Assembly (NCBI RefSeq): GCF_018320785.1
Contig: NC_054877.1
Location: 41,748,151-41,812,150 of the forward strand
Length of the DNA: 64,000 bases
Reading direction: 5' to 3'
Source of the DNA: Cheilinus undulatus
Lineage: Eukaryota; Chordata; Actinopteri; Labriformes; Labridae
Below are positions 12,101-22,631 of this stretch, piece after piece. Positions within the stretch are counted from its first letter, which is position 1. Every line of letters starts with the position of its first letter. The notes beneath the pieces were generated by a model. That model was not told the DNA's origin, made no database searches, and saw only the letters and a program-made list of their open reading frames with translations. A program made the translations under genes and the position numbers.

Positions 12101-15100
12101 GACAATGCTATGCTTCCAACTTTGTGGTAACAGTTTGAGGAAAGCCCTTTTCTATTCCAACATGACTGAGCCCCAGTGCACAAAACAAGGACTATAAAGA
12201 CACGGTTTGATGAGTTAGGTTTGGAAGAAGTTGACTGGTCCGCACAGGTGTATTGGAACAGAGACTGTGAGCCAGGCCTTCTCATCCAATGTAAGTCATA
12301 AATGCTCTACAGAATGACAACACTCTAAAACCTAATGGAAAGCCTTCCTAGAAGAATGAAGGCTGTTATAGCTGCAGAAAGGGGGCCCACTCCATATTAA
12401 AGTACATGTATGTGAATACAGGGATTTTTGCCATAATGATATTCAGAATGTATACATTTTAGGCTTGCATATATTTAGATCAAACCCTTAAACACTCACT
12501 TGCACAGCCAGTCATTGATGCCTCTGTCAAAGTGCCTGTAAAGACAGACATTTCTCACATTAACATCTCACAGTTTTAATATTTAGTAAGGCAGGAAAAA
12601 AGAAACTTCTGAGTTGTTTTAAAGACGTACGTTTCAGCGAAGACATAGAGCATGGTGATACACTTGGGGGGCTGAGGAGGGTCCAGGTGGTCCAGAGTTG
12701 ACACGGTGTTGATGACACCGAACATCATGGCTGCTTTCACCCAGTCATACACCAGGTTAGAGTAAGCCAGACCAGCTGTGAAGGTGATCATGGAACAAAA
12801 GCAGGTTTATGGATGGTTTACCAAGTTCGTATTGAATGATCACAGCTACATGATAACAGTTGGAAGTTTGATTACATATAATATGTTTAATGTAGATAGC
12901 TGTACTTTTTTACTGTTTTCACCCAAGGGCAGCGATCATCAACTGGAGGCCTGGGGGCCACATCAGGCCCTCTACAGCTTCCCATCCAGCCCCCAGAGAG
13001 TTATTAAATTTATAAAATTTGAGAATGAACAGTGTGTGTCTTTGGCCAATCGTAACACAACATATTAGCATCAAACTTAGGGATTTATATCTTCACCCTA
13101 CCTTAGGGTACTTAGCCCAAACGATGCCAGTCCCGCCCCTTCTGGGTGAAAATGCTCTATCAAAATGAATTAAGATAAACTGGAAAGTTTGGGGCATTTG
13201 TGATTTAAAAGCATAAAATATTAAATTATTACTGTTATTCATAGTCCTAATCCATAATTTAGTGAGCATCAAAAAAAAGGACATTTTAAAGTAAGGATTG
13301 GCATCTAAAACTTATAAAAGCAACAACAATTTAGGTGTATATGATTCTGTTCAGACTCTAGCAGTCAAACTGGACAAACTTTCCCATCCTGTGACCTTAC
13401 AATATGTATGAATGTATTTAAAATTTGGGTTGATTCTCTATTTACAAAATGTCGCTGATATGCTGGTAAATGTGTGAAAAATCTGTTTATAGACAAGCAG
13501 ACTACAGCTCCTGTTGTTACAGAGTGATAGCTTCCTTAAAGTCATTAGAAACACAGTAATGGTCCCACATTTGACCACTATAATTCTCTCTAGTTTTGGC
13601 CAGAAGATGCAGAGCTTGTCTTTCTATCCTTTGTCAATTAAGGATAAAAACCACGTTCATCATGGCTTTTTTGTTATTTAATGCTCAAAATGCAGCGCAA
13701 TAGCGTTTAATCGCTTTGCTACCAGTGTTTCCTAATCTACTGCCACTCAAACACGGAGCTTGCTTTCACCTAAACGGGGGCATGGTCACTCTGGAGAGTG
13801 ACGTGGCACTGGTTCTATCAACGCACATCACAAGGACTCCAGAAATATGTGGCTAAAATATCTCAATCGCCCCCTTGTGGCTGGCTGCAGCGTAGGTGAT
13901 AGGAACTGATCTCACTGTTAAGGGCTCAACGTTCATTTAGTTTTGGAAGGAAAAGAAAAAATATTTTTATAAGAATACGTTAATTAGACCAAAATATTAA
14001 TTCTATTTTGGTTTATTTCAATGTCCCACCCCCACAGCATCTGTCAAGAAAAAGCTGGCCCTTGTACGAGTGTTGATGGCCCCTGCCCAAGGGTGTAGCT
14101 GTACCCAGCTTAGATCTCCAGAGATTTGGTAAACAAATGCAACTTAAAATGTGTTTTCATGATTTCATCACGTTTGTCTGGAATGCTAACAGTTTGTGGA
14201 AAAAATAAGTATTTATAACGATAGCAGGGGTTGTTCACAACACCGATCATCAGCCAATAAAGACAGGCAGGATTTTTTGTTGATGTTGCTTACAACATCG
14301 TATAATGGTCACTCTAAAAATGGTAAATCAGGGCATGCCGGTAGTTGAGTGGTTAAGGCGCGCACCATGTACGCAAGCAGCTCAGGTTCGAGTCTGGCCT
14401 GAGGCCCTTTGCTGCACGTCTCTCCCCCACTCTCGTCCCTGTTTCTGAGTCTATCCACAGTCCTCCTCTATCCAATAAAGGCACGAAAAGGCCCAAAAAC
14501 AAATCTTAAAAAGAAATAGTAAATCAATAAAGAGGATCTATTTATATTAAAGAAAAAAGTCACATTCTCTTGGAAAAAAAAAATATTATAAATGTGTAAA
14601 TGATAAGAAACCAAACTCAGAATTTTTGACTTTAAAAAGTTTTAAATGTATGACAGAAAACGTGACATTTTTGAGTTTGAAAAGTCATAAATTTAGACTT
14701 CATAAACTCATAAATTTCAAGTTTTTAAAGTTATATACTTACAACTTTATGAAGTTGTAAATTTATGAGAAACCAAACAGAGAAAACAGTGGTTTGATAG
14801 CACCAGTTTACAGTCCAAATGATAATGATAATGATAATGTCATGATTCTTGGCTAGAATCTTCCTTAGTAAAAAAGTTTAAGTTGATTATTAAGCTCTCA
14901 TCAGGCCATGTGCAAGGAAAACAGTTTCATCTGGTAAGACTTTTTTCCATGCAGTGGGTGATTCTCAACTTTATAAACTCCCAAAAGTTTTGAGTCTTTT
15001 AAATTTACAACTTTTTAAACTGAATTTATTTTGTCTCATAAATGTATGACTTTTACGTCTTTTGATCCTCAGGAATTTTATGTTCAATTTATGTTTCTGT

Positions 15101-18100
15101 GTTGCCTTCTCATATTTCCAGAACTTTTGTAATGTATAGTTTATTCATGGTGTGTTTTGGTTTGTCTGTATGAGTTCTTTTGCTTAAAATGATGTTTTTT
15201 GTTTTCATTTTTGTGTCTGGGTATTTATACTTTGCTCTTATCAAACCCCAGTTTTTAAAAAATGCTTCACAAAAACATATATATTATTATTTGATACACC
15301 AGACTTGTATTATCATTATATACAGTAGGCCTATGTTACACTCACCCAGACACCAGTCAGACAGCTTGGTGACCAGTTTCATGTCAGTGGGGATTGTCAG
15401 GATGTAGAGGTAGTGGAAGAAGACGTCCACCGCCAGAATCACTCCCAGATGCAGCAGAGCCTTTGTGGTGATGTTCCACATCTCTCTCTCCTTACGGGTC
15501 AGCTGGGTGTTATTCGCCTGTGAAATTTTAAGTTCTCAGTTTTATGAAAAACAACATCCCAGCAAAATATTTATGTTTCTCAGAGAGACATCGATTACTG
15601 CAGTTATTCCTTAAAATAGAGTCAAACTCAATGTAGCTGCTACTACCTCACTCTCACTTTGGCTCTTCCCTCAGTCAGACACCAGCTTTAGATCAATCTT
15701 AATCCCTCACCTGGACATGATACCTGTCAAAGGTCATGACGGGTCCAAAGAAGAAGAAGGGGAGGTAGAAGTTGTATTTCAGCAGGTCACAGAAAGTGTA
15801 GTTTCCATCCTTCTTCTCACAGTTCTCTAAAGCAAAGCTCATACAACGCATGATGCTGAAGCCGCAGCCTCCATAGAACAGGATGTCTTGCAGGTCAAAG
15901 GAGCCAGTCACCAAGGCTTCCTGTAAAGTTGTTATGAACATCGTCATTATGAACTTTGCATTAGTCTCCCTTACAGATGATGCATCTGAGGTCTTTAGGC
16001 ACATAATGGACTTACATTATTGACATTGTGAGTATGATCATTTTAAAAACTATTGTTTTCCTGACCAATCTGAAGTAAAATGGACAATGACTTCTTCTAT
16101 GCTTTTTCAGCCATTGAATGCAATTTTCAGCTACTTTTAGGCTATTTTCAGCTGTTTTCATGCTTTTTAAAGCTATTTCTATGCTTTTTTCAGCCATTGA
16201 ATTCTATTTTCAGCTACTTTTAGGCTATTTTCAGCTATTTTTATGCTATTTTCAGCTATTCTTAAGCAACTTTTAGCTATTTTTAGGCTACTTTCAGCTA
16301 TTTTTAGGCTATTTTCAGCTTTTTTAGGCTACTTTCAGCTATTTTCTATCCTTTTTTAGCTATTGAATGCCATTTTCAACTACTTTTATGCCATTTTATG
16401 CTATTTTATGCTTATTTTATGCTATTTTCAGCTATTTTGGGGCTTTTGGCTATTTTCAGCAGTCCTTCCACGACTCATCTCTCAGCATCCCCACGCAATT
16501 TCAGCTGAAATTGCAATTTTGATCTAGTTTTAAGAGTTATATTTCTTTTATTATACAATTTCAAGCATGTCTTACAAATTCATGTAAAATGGGAATTTCT
16601 CCTGATGGTCATGTTGTCTTATGTCAGCTTGTTTTGGGTCATTTAACTGTCCTGCATCACTTAAAAAAGTGCGACACCCATGTCCCTTAGGATAAATACC
16701 CTCCAATAACGACAGCCATTGAAAATATGTGTATTAATGTATCATTCCAATTTTTATGTAACTTCAGTCCTCACCATATATAATGAATATTCATTCTGTT
16801 TCAAAATTTTAACCCCTTAAATGCCAATTTTGTGATTAGTATTTGATTATTTTTCAACCCCACTGTATCCCCAAGGTGTATATCCACCATTGAGAGGACA
16901 TGTCAGCATTTTTACATTATCGTATTATATCAAGCACTGCAGGCCACTTCAATAAATACTTATTTGGGTGTGTTCTAGGGATGTCAGTGTGGTGTGAAAG
17001 TGGTTAAAGCAAAAGTGAAAAATGATGTATAATCTGGTATATTTTGTATGTTTGACAGTCACTGTCACATGACCAAAGCCACTTAACAACAGCTCATAAC
17101 CTGAAGGTATTTTATGGTGTAGGGTTATGCTTCCTTTTAAAGCCTTAGAGAGATAAATCAATGAGAGTCAGAAGTTATTTCTAACATTTCCAAGCTGATA
17201 GGTGCAGAATAAACTTCATGACATGCCATCCGTTAAGCTGATGAGACCAAAAAACAGGGAACCCTACACATTCCGACAGAGCATTCGGTGTTTCTGCATT
17301 GAACGATCGATCAACACTCTCACCTGCCAGGCATTATAAGGCTCCAGCTTGATGGAGGCCAGTGTGGCCAGGCCAGCAGCAATGCTCAACCACTTGCTCT
17401 TGACCATGGCGACACTGTAGATGATGATGCAGTGAGACAGAACCAGAGCCATGAAGGTCCAGCCCATCGTCACCAGCACTGCCAAACCACCGTACAAGCC
17501 AAAGATCAAGGATCTGTGCTGTGGGGAAAGAGGAGCCAACATCAGTGTGAACTCATGACAAGATTCTACTGTTACTATTCAGTGTAACACACACGAGGAG
17601 TAGTGTTAGTACGAGAACACCGTTATATCTACTTTAGTGGAAAAACACCAGGATGGAAAGATTAAGAATGTGTTGGTAAAAGATAACAACATTAATGTAG
17701 GTGTGTGTGATGTTTTCAATGAGACACATGACAAATTATGTGAAATTCACAAGTTTATTAATGTTACCTTACATCCATCTATACCAATCTTCATTGTACG
17801 CATGAAACAAGACAGAAAACATGTTTAAAACATATTAAACTGTTTTAAATATGTCAAATATTCACATGGAAGACTGATCAGTACACTTAACAAACAGCAT
17901 CACAAAACTAAAGCCATGCTCATGCATCAAAGCCAGTATGATAGACCTAGACCAGTGGTGTCAAGCTCAATCACAGCAGGGGCTGGAGTCTGAATTAATG
18001 TCTGACCAGAGGGCCTAACAGGGTCCACATTTAACTGTCAACCTCGTTTTTCACTAGTGATAAATGATGGTGACAAAAATTAGCAATGATGATGATGAAT

Positions 18101-21100
18101 AAGTCAAACTTGTTTGTTCAAAAGGTCAGAACACAAAATTAAATGTTAAAATAGGCAAATATATAAAAAAGAAAGTCACAATCATGTTTTTAAGGCATAA
18201 ATATGGCTTAGAATTGAAAATGGTGTACCTAAAAGGTCAAAATATGATATCAAGGTCGAAATAATAAATTGAAAAGGTCAAAATATTAGATAAAAAGTCA
18301 AAACAATGATTTGAAAAGTTAAAACTTTTAGATAAGAATTTAAAATGATCAATTGAAAAGGTCAAATTTTGAGAAAAAAAAGCGAAAATAATAAACTGAC
18401 AGTTTAAAATAGGAGATAAAAAGACAAAATCATAAATTGAAAAAGGTCAAAATATAAGATAAAGTCAAAATTCTAAGTTGAAAAGGTCAAAATATGAGAC
18501 AAAAAGGCAAAATAATAGATTGAAAATCATCAAAATATGAAATGAAAGCCCAAATAATAGATTGAAGCCATAATTACGCAATGCAAAATTTAAAATATGA
18601 AATGAAAACACAAATTAATTTTTTTCCCCACATTTCTTTGATCAAATTATTTTAACTCTTTTATTTTTTCACATTTTTACGACTTAAGGACATTTCATAT
18701 CATCAAGGTTAAGTTTACATTTTTTTTTTTACTGTAGCAAATCAGCAGACCTCAAATTTGAGGGCCAGTTATAATAACTGTATAATATGACCTTGCAGAC
18801 TGGGTGAAACTGTACCACGGGCTGGATTTGGCCCCCAGGCCTTGAGTTTGACACCCCTGAGGTAAACAGAATAAGGATTTGGTCAGTAGAAATGAACAGA
18901 ATTACACTGACTAGAAAGAAAACTCCAGGGCGTTCAGATCACAGCAGCTTTGCATTTAAAGTGTTTATGAAATAAAATCCCATGCATGTCAGTATCGTCT
19001 GCAAAGCCTGTGTTCACTCCCAAACACAAAACACTTAAACATAATACAGACATTAAATGTTTGAACATAGATACGTATAAACAATATAACAGACATGCAG
19101 TATTACCTGTTCATCAGATTACAGTGCTAGCTCACGGTCATGCACACACATGCACGCACCTTTGGAGCTATCACGGTGAATATCTTGGCAAAGATAACAT
19201 GACCGGTGAGAGCAAAAAGGATGTGATTGCGGAATGTAGTGAACCACATCGCCCACTCGAAGTCCGAGACATCCTGTGGGGGGAAAATGATGCATTAATA
19301 ACAGGATTGTGTCATTGTGGAGTAATGGAAATGATTTTGTGAGAGTCAGGCACTTGCATCACATGGTTGAGACATCGAAACTTGAGGACCCATTAAGGCC
19401 ATGAACTAAGACTAATGAAAAGGTTTTTGATAACTTTTCAGCCATTCTAATTAATGCACAACAAGGAGTTCCTTCAAATATGACCCCTGAAGTTCACTGT
19501 ATTTTACCAAAAAATGTTCAATTCAATTTACAATATGGGCAATTTTTATATGTCCCGAGATAATGCACATTCCCACAAATGTTGAAATTCTGATGTTAAA
19601 CTGGTTGTAGGGATTAAATATTTGAAATATAAACAGACATGCTGACCGTCAATAATCATATCAATGATGCCAGTTTTCCACGAGATATTTTTGTACCAAT
19701 TTTCATTGCACTAAAGTGATTTCAGCCACAGAAAATTTTACTTCCTGTTTCATGGCAAATGAAAGATTGTCATGGCCAAACCTTTGACGATGACCTTTGA
19801 CCTTTAATGATGAGTCAGCCCTGCCCAGATCGAGTTTATTCTGTGTCTGTGGTTTTAAACATAGACATAATAAACGTAGACGCCGCATTGGCCAGTGGGC
19901 TGTACATCAACACCGCCGCCATTTTGCCAGAGGTGTCTACATTTACTATGTCTATGGTTTTAAATGTCACTGAGCTGTCTGACTCTGCCCCCCTCTGGAA
20001 ATGGGTGTGGCTTAATGGATGTAAGCTGGAAGCTGAGAGGGAATCAGGAGAGGAGGGCAGAACTTTCCTCCAAGCAAAAGGCTCACCAAACCCGGGGGAG
20101 GGGCTAACTCCCCACATGACATCATGAGGGGAAAATCTGAGAACAGCTTGTTTTTAGGCAGGCCAAGGGCCCATATTTTTGTCAGAAAAGCCTGAAAAAG
20201 TGATTTTTGCGTAATATGTCTCCTTTAAAGGTGCCACACTGACCGGCTGACTGAGAATGTGCACTCACTATTGACAAGTACTGTAATGTCATACAACCTC
20301 ACTTAAAAAACACCAGCCTACCTCTTTATGGAATTATTTGAGTAACTTACCATTTTCCTGCCAAAATAATGCCATCCTGGTTTTACACTTTCTTTGAAGG
20401 ACTTTCTGTTTATATTTTCTGTTGAGAAGAAAACAAAAGATGCTCATTAAAAACATTAAACTACATTAAAATGTTAAATCAATTAGGTATAAAATGTTCA
20501 TTTGAGGCCATCTAGGCTTCTCAGTTGAGTTTTGCCAATCCAAGATATAAGGCAGCTTCATGCTGAAGGATTTTTCAAATAATCATTTTAAGCAAGAATT
20601 ACAAAGGTGTCAGAGCTCATTCAATCCATTTAATAACAACAAATATTACATAACGTACTCACTGGGAAGTGTTTCTATTTTGGATGCTGACACAACTACA
20701 CACATACTTTCCTAACCTGGTTTCAGAAGATTAGTTCACTCTAACTTGAGTGAAACGCTCAAACAGAAACAGTTTAAAAATGATAATAATGACAGTTATC
20801 TGGCTGGTGTGAAAGCGTTTAGTACACAACAGCAAACAGGATTGCCTCATGCCCTTACAGTACATCATGCCTGATCACACTAATGGCCATGAAAAAGGAT
20901 ATGAAAATGTGAGGGTCAGGGAAAGCCTCTTAGTTCTGGGAACAGGGCCAGGCTTCTATTACAGAGCTACTGTAGCGTGCAGACCTGAGCGGCAGTAATG
21001 CCTGCAGACTGAGCAGCCAAAAATGGACATTTTAAGACACAGAGAGTAACTCTTGAAGAAAGACAATCAGGACTGACAACATGAGTCGAGTCTCGCCAAT

Positions 21101-21758
21101 CTCACAGCTCAGACAGTGACAGACTGTGCCATTCACTGGATTACACTCAGACCATTCAGGACGTTGTGTTAGGAGGACAGTTTTTATTGTAAGAAAACAT
21201 GCAAACAATCAGCTGTTTTAGGATCTAAGGCCTGGACTTTGCATCAGAATTGTAGCCTGAAATATCTCTATCATAAAAATGATTAAAAAACTAATTAGAG
21301 CATCTTTAAATTGTCCTCATATTAATGGGCACATGCAGGAATTCATTAGGGGTTTGGTGTCTCTTTTAATCTGCTAAATGTGCCCCGTTACACAGTCTTA
21401 GGTTAAACAGAGCACTGTTTCATGGCTCCAACATAATAAATTTGCATCTTAATGTTAAGTGAATATTCAGTACGATTAGTAATGTTTCCTTCTTCACAAA
21501 AATATTGATGGTTCTGGAGCAGCTGCTCAAAAAGCCTCATTCACTCTGCCTTGAGTGGATTACACTCAGGCATTTTGTTATTGATTTGGAACTGAGTTAC
21601 AGCCTCAGTGTGGCATGTGCTCTGGACATCTCTTGACATGTTGTGCACTCACCACTTGAAGCTTCGAATATCCAACTGCCTGCCCATATCAAGGCCCCGA
21701 CGAGGACGGCTCTGTAGAGATACAGCTCATATCTGGGGAGGGCAGCCTTGATCCCCAT
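5705..21758 (-). CDS. hhatl: Hedgehog acyltransferase-like protein (MBOAT family), complete, 11 coding exons
   Basis: Coding exons, in gene order, are 21758-21653, 20418-20351, 19273-19160, 17518-17324, 15920-15711, 15517-15346, 12775-12631, 12535-12500, 10657-10456, 10356-10215 and 5847-5705. All junctions are GT-AG and phases agree; the total is 1533 nt, or 510 residues plus TAA (human HHATL is about 504). The product is a multi-pass membrane protein of the MBOAT fold, starting [16 protein letters not shown] and carrying the family hallmark [20 protein letters not shown] near residues 205-225. In HHAT the catalytic His sits in a WHGG context; here the aligned site reads [14 protein letters not shown], so His is replaced by Leu, as known for HHATL/Gup1. 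The mammalian protein is reported to be muscle-enriched, ER-resident and to dampen Shh palmitoylation (established knowledge). Introns carry many transposons. The assignment is very secure; which teleost paralogue (a or b) cannot be decided. Confidence 0.96.
5885..6960. other. hhatl last intron, mostly unique or unrecognised
   Basis: Near 5944 there is a TTAAGGCTCATTTATGC start that resembles one end of a Harbinger-type MITE, but I found no matching right end. A GCTAA-motif cluster lies at 6830-6905. Nothing else was recognised. Confidence 0.4.
6962..7577. mobile_element. PIF/Harbinger-like MITE
   Basis: Imperfect terminal repeats GGCTCTGTCCACATGGAGAC and (right end, reverse complement) GGCCCCATATACAGAGAC are flanked on both sides by TAA (6959-6961 and 7578-7580), the 3-bp target typical of PIF/Harbinger. 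No transposase was seen. Confidence 0.5.
7674..7765. repeat. Dispersed retroelement 3'-end-like repeat
   Basis: (ATTT)n followed by ACCTTTGTTTTACCAGATAA and CCACTGAGATCAAGATCTC, a phrase common at the ends of fish retroelement copies. Short fragment. Confidence 0.45.
8690..8985. repeat. Degenerate repeat of CCCATGTGGG-type palindromic motifs
   Basis: Repeated CATGTGGG, CCCACATG, GGGACCCATAT and ACATGGGC motifs occur in both orientations. It looks like a degenerate minisatellite or MITE interior. No terminal repeats could be fixed. Confidence 0.45.
9096..9135. repeat. (TA)n microsatellite
   Basis: About 40 bp of TA dinucleotides with one G interruption, lying just left of a Tc1 terminal repeat. 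Confidence 0.95.
9156..9885 (+). mobile_element. Tc1-type transposon, internally deleted copy
   Basis: Terminal repeats CACTATATTTCCAAAAGTAT and (right) ATACTTTTGGCAATATAG are both present with TA flanks. The N-terminal DNA-binding half of the transposase is missing: sequence jumps from the left repeat to the catalytic domain. An ORF at 9301-9861 retains [15 protein letters not shown], the second Asp in [13 protein letters not shown] and the Glu-box [13 protein letters not shown], but the first Asp (SDESRF) is in another frame. Confidence 0.88.
10215..10356 (-). CDS. hhatl: hhatl coding exon 10 (residues 417-463)
   Basis: Encodes [20 protein letters not shown] and a further membrane segment, ending LVGRRLIFK plus one base. 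It is a phase 0/1 exon. Confidence 0.95.
10456..10657 (-). CDS. hhatl: hhatl coding exon 9, site of lost catalytic His (residues 349-416)
   Basis: Encodes [20 protein letters not shown] and [14 protein letters not shown], followed by [14 protein letters not shown]. The Leu in LWLGP occupies the position of the essential His of HHAT. Confidence 0.96.
11150..11175. repeat. (TAA)n microsatellite
   Basis: A short run of ATA/TAA trinucleotides in a hhatl intron. Confidence 0.8.
11337..12437 (+). mobile_element. Old, decayed copy of the same Tc1 family
   Basis: Shares recognisable segments with the copy at 30.1 kb: GCCACAGGTGTATAAAATCA, the AAGCAGCTGCAT phrase, [15 protein letters not shown] and the 5' part of the catalytic core. 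It has many substitutions and indels, and the terminal repeats are barely visible. Fills the hhatl intron between exons 8 and 9. Confidence 0.75.
12500..12535 (-). CDS. hhatl: hhatl coding exon 8, 36-nt micro-exon (residues 337-348)
   Basis: A 36-nt exon encoding [12 protein letters not shown] (with split codons). It is bounded by ttacag and gtgagt, and is needed to keep exons 7 and 9 in frame with the family sequence. Confidence 0.92.
12631..12775 (-). CDS. hhatl: hhatl coding exon 7 (residues 289-336)
   Basis: Encodes [20 protein letters not shown] and [14 protein letters not shown], nearly identical to mammalian HHATL. It ends in phase 2 at gtacgt. Confidence 0.96.
12930..14085. mobile_element. 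Non-autonomous hAT element with perfect 8-bp target duplication
   Basis: cccaaggg occurs directly at both sides (12922-12929 and 14086-14093). Termini CAGCGATCATCAACT and (right, reverse complement) CAGGGGCCATCAACA match at 11 of the first 14 bases. The internal 1.1 kb has no transposase ORF. It lies in the hhatl intron between coding exons 6 and 7. Confidence 0.82.
14331..14517 (+). mobile_element. tRNA-derived SINE
   Basis: A tRNA-like head contains A box TAGTTGAGTGG (14342-14352) and B box GGTTCGAGTCT (14385-14395). A non-tRNA body follows (CCCTTTGCTGCACGTCTCTC) with a tail ATCCAATAAAGGC, a pattern common in percomorph fishes. Confidence 0.8.
14600..15075. repeat. Degenerate AT-rich repeat of AAATTTATGACTTT-like motifs
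   Basis: Many near-copies of AAGTCATAAATTT and its complement occur over about 450 bp, without a constant period. No coding potential was seen. Confidence 0.5.
15346..15517 (-). CDS. hhatl: hhatl coding exon 6 (residues 232-288)
   Basis: Encodes [18 protein letters not shown], then [19 protein letters not shown]. It ends in phase 1 at gtgagt. Confidence 0.95.
15711..15920 (-). CDS. hhatl: hhatl coding exon 5, MBOAT signature (residues 162-231)
   Basis: Encodes [18 protein letters not shown] and the strongly conserved [20 protein letters not shown] block that identifies the HHAT/HHATL/GUP1 branch of MBOAT proteins. Confidence 0.96.
16100..16465. repeat. Minisatellite of GCTATTTTCA / GCTATTTTTAG units in hhatl intron
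   Basis: Imperfect tandem units of roughly 17-22 bp such as TTTTAGGCTATTTTCAGCTA fill about 360 bp. Two exact CTATTTTTAG decamers lie at 16277-16286 and 16298-16307. The minus-strand ORF across it is repeat translation, not a gene. Confidence 0.85.
17324..17518 (-). CDS. hhatl: hhatl coding exon 4 (residues 97-161)
   Basis: Encodes [20 protein letters not shown] followed by further hydrophobic membrane helices, ending [10 protein letters not shown]. It is a phase 0/0 exon. Confidence 0.95.
17953..18859. mobile_element. hAT-type MITE with CAGTGGTGTCAA termini
   Basis: Left end CAGTGGTGTCAAGCTCAA and right end (reverse complement) CAGGGGTGTCAAACTCAA are a matched inverted pair of a common vertebrate hAT type. 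Flanking 8-mers match at only 5 of 8, so the copy is old. The interior (18110-18610) is a degenerate tandem of AAAAGGTCAAAATATGAGAT-like units. Confidence 0.7.
19160..19273 (-). CDS. hhatl: hhatl coding exon 3 (residues 59-96)
   Basis: Encodes [17 protein letters not shown] and then a hydrophobic membrane segment ending TVIAPK. It is a phase 0/0 exon of 38 codons. Confidence 0.93.
19850..20235 (-). repeat. Dispersed repeat, copy A (inverted relative to 52.4 kb)
   Basis: In reverse complement it starts TTTAAAGGAGACATATTACG and runs through CACTTTTTCAG, CTCCCCACAT-like, AAGTTCTGCCCTCCTCTCCT and GAGCTCAG-like phrases shared with 52397-52765. Probably a non-autonomous DNA element. An unrelated CATAGAC/GTCTATG inverted pair lies inside. 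Confidence 0.6.
20351..20418 (-). CDS. hhatl: hhatl coding exon 2 (residues 36-58)
   Basis: A 68-nt exon encoding [20 protein letters not shown]. It is too short to appear as a free-standing ORF. The acceptor aacag and donor gtaag agree in phase with both neighbours. Confidence 0.93.
20419..21652. other. hhatl intron between coding exons 1 and 2, no transposon recognised
   Basis: This 1.2-kb intron is unusually clean. The 14-mer TGGATTACACTCAG occurs twice, at 21137 and 21556. Nothing else could be assigned. Confidence 0.4.
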
Positions 21759-21780
21759 GGTGAATTTGCACGCTGGAAGC
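21653..21780 (-). CDS. hhatl: hhatl exon 2 (first coding exon; residues 1-35)
   Basis: The ATG is at 21758-21756, preceded by 22 nt of 5' UTR and a tttag acceptor. It encodes [16 protein letters not shown] and then the first hydrophobic segment, and ends in phase 1 at a gtgagt donor. The start matches the N-terminus of mammalian HHATL. Confidence 0.93.
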
Positions 21781-22048
21781 CTAAACAGGGTAAAACATAA
21801 TCACTTGCACGTTATCAGACAAAAAGCATGGGTATGCAGAAAAACAGACAATTACGAGAGATCCAAAACATGTGCATGGGTGTTTGCACAAATTTAGCAA
21901 CCTTGTGTTCTATAGTTTTCATGTGTGACTGACCTTTATATGACAAATGTTCTTAAGTCAAATATGCACACAAGTTAGACCATTACATTTGTCTAATTTC
22001 TGCTTAAAACTACCTGATTGCCCTTGATAGAAGCCACATTCATCCTAC

Positions 22049-22141
22049 CAGTGTTAATTTTGTCAACTAAAATTATGACTAAAACTACTCGTCAACAGCC
22101 TTTTTTCCATGACAAAAACTAGAGTAAAACAAAAACTCTAG
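22049..22141 (+). repeat. Fragment of the GACTAAAACT repeat family
   Basis: Starts AGTGTTAATTTTGTCAACTA and continues with GACTAAAACTA motifs, then breaks off. Same family as the copies at 22632, 58861 and 63190. Confidence 0.6.
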
Positions 22142-22174
22142 AGGACTTAAAAAACATGAGTTGCATGCAGCTCT

Positions 22175-22630
22175 GTTTCATACTGTATATTAAAGACCCT
22201 GTAAAGTGACATCCAAAATTTTTGTCTTAGCACACTGGATATATTGGAATATGGTTGCTGTAAATATGTGAAAACACTGAGATCTGCATGTGCCTGAATT
22301 TTGGATTTAGTCCATCAGAAAGTTTTCACCTCTTTCCTGGCTGGGTTTAATGTGGGCAGGGCCAATATGTGGGATGGTGATGTCACCAGCCCTCATAAGG
22401 GAATAACCCCGCCCCTTCTAACACTACAATATAAAACCACAGGGCAGATCATCCCAGTACAGTCTGTTGTTAGCTGATGTCACTGCCTTTATTGAAAGTT
22501 GACAGTTTGCAGTTTTTTTGTTAATTGTGAGCTTAATTTTCCAAATCTATCAGCCACAGTGGTCTATGGATCATTTAAAGCATCATAACAGAGATTTGAG
22601 CCAGAAAACGGACTCTGTCTCTTCTCCGGC
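22175..22630. repeat. Unclassified element-like segment
   Basis: Contains phrases typical of short fish DNA elements (TTAAAGACCCTGTAAAGTGA, GGGATGGTGATGTCACCAGC, CCCCGCCCCTTCTA). Ends were not identified. Confidence 0.35.
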
Positions 22631-22631
22631 C

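Noticed and set aside
14342..14395. A and B boxes that could suggest a tRNA gene
   Set aside because: Followed by a SINE body and tail, and no complete cloverleaf with acceptor stem is seen; called a SINE.
16012..16197. Minus-strand ORF rich in Ala-Glu-Lys repeats
   Set aside because: Translation of the GCTATTTTCA minisatellite edge; not a gene.
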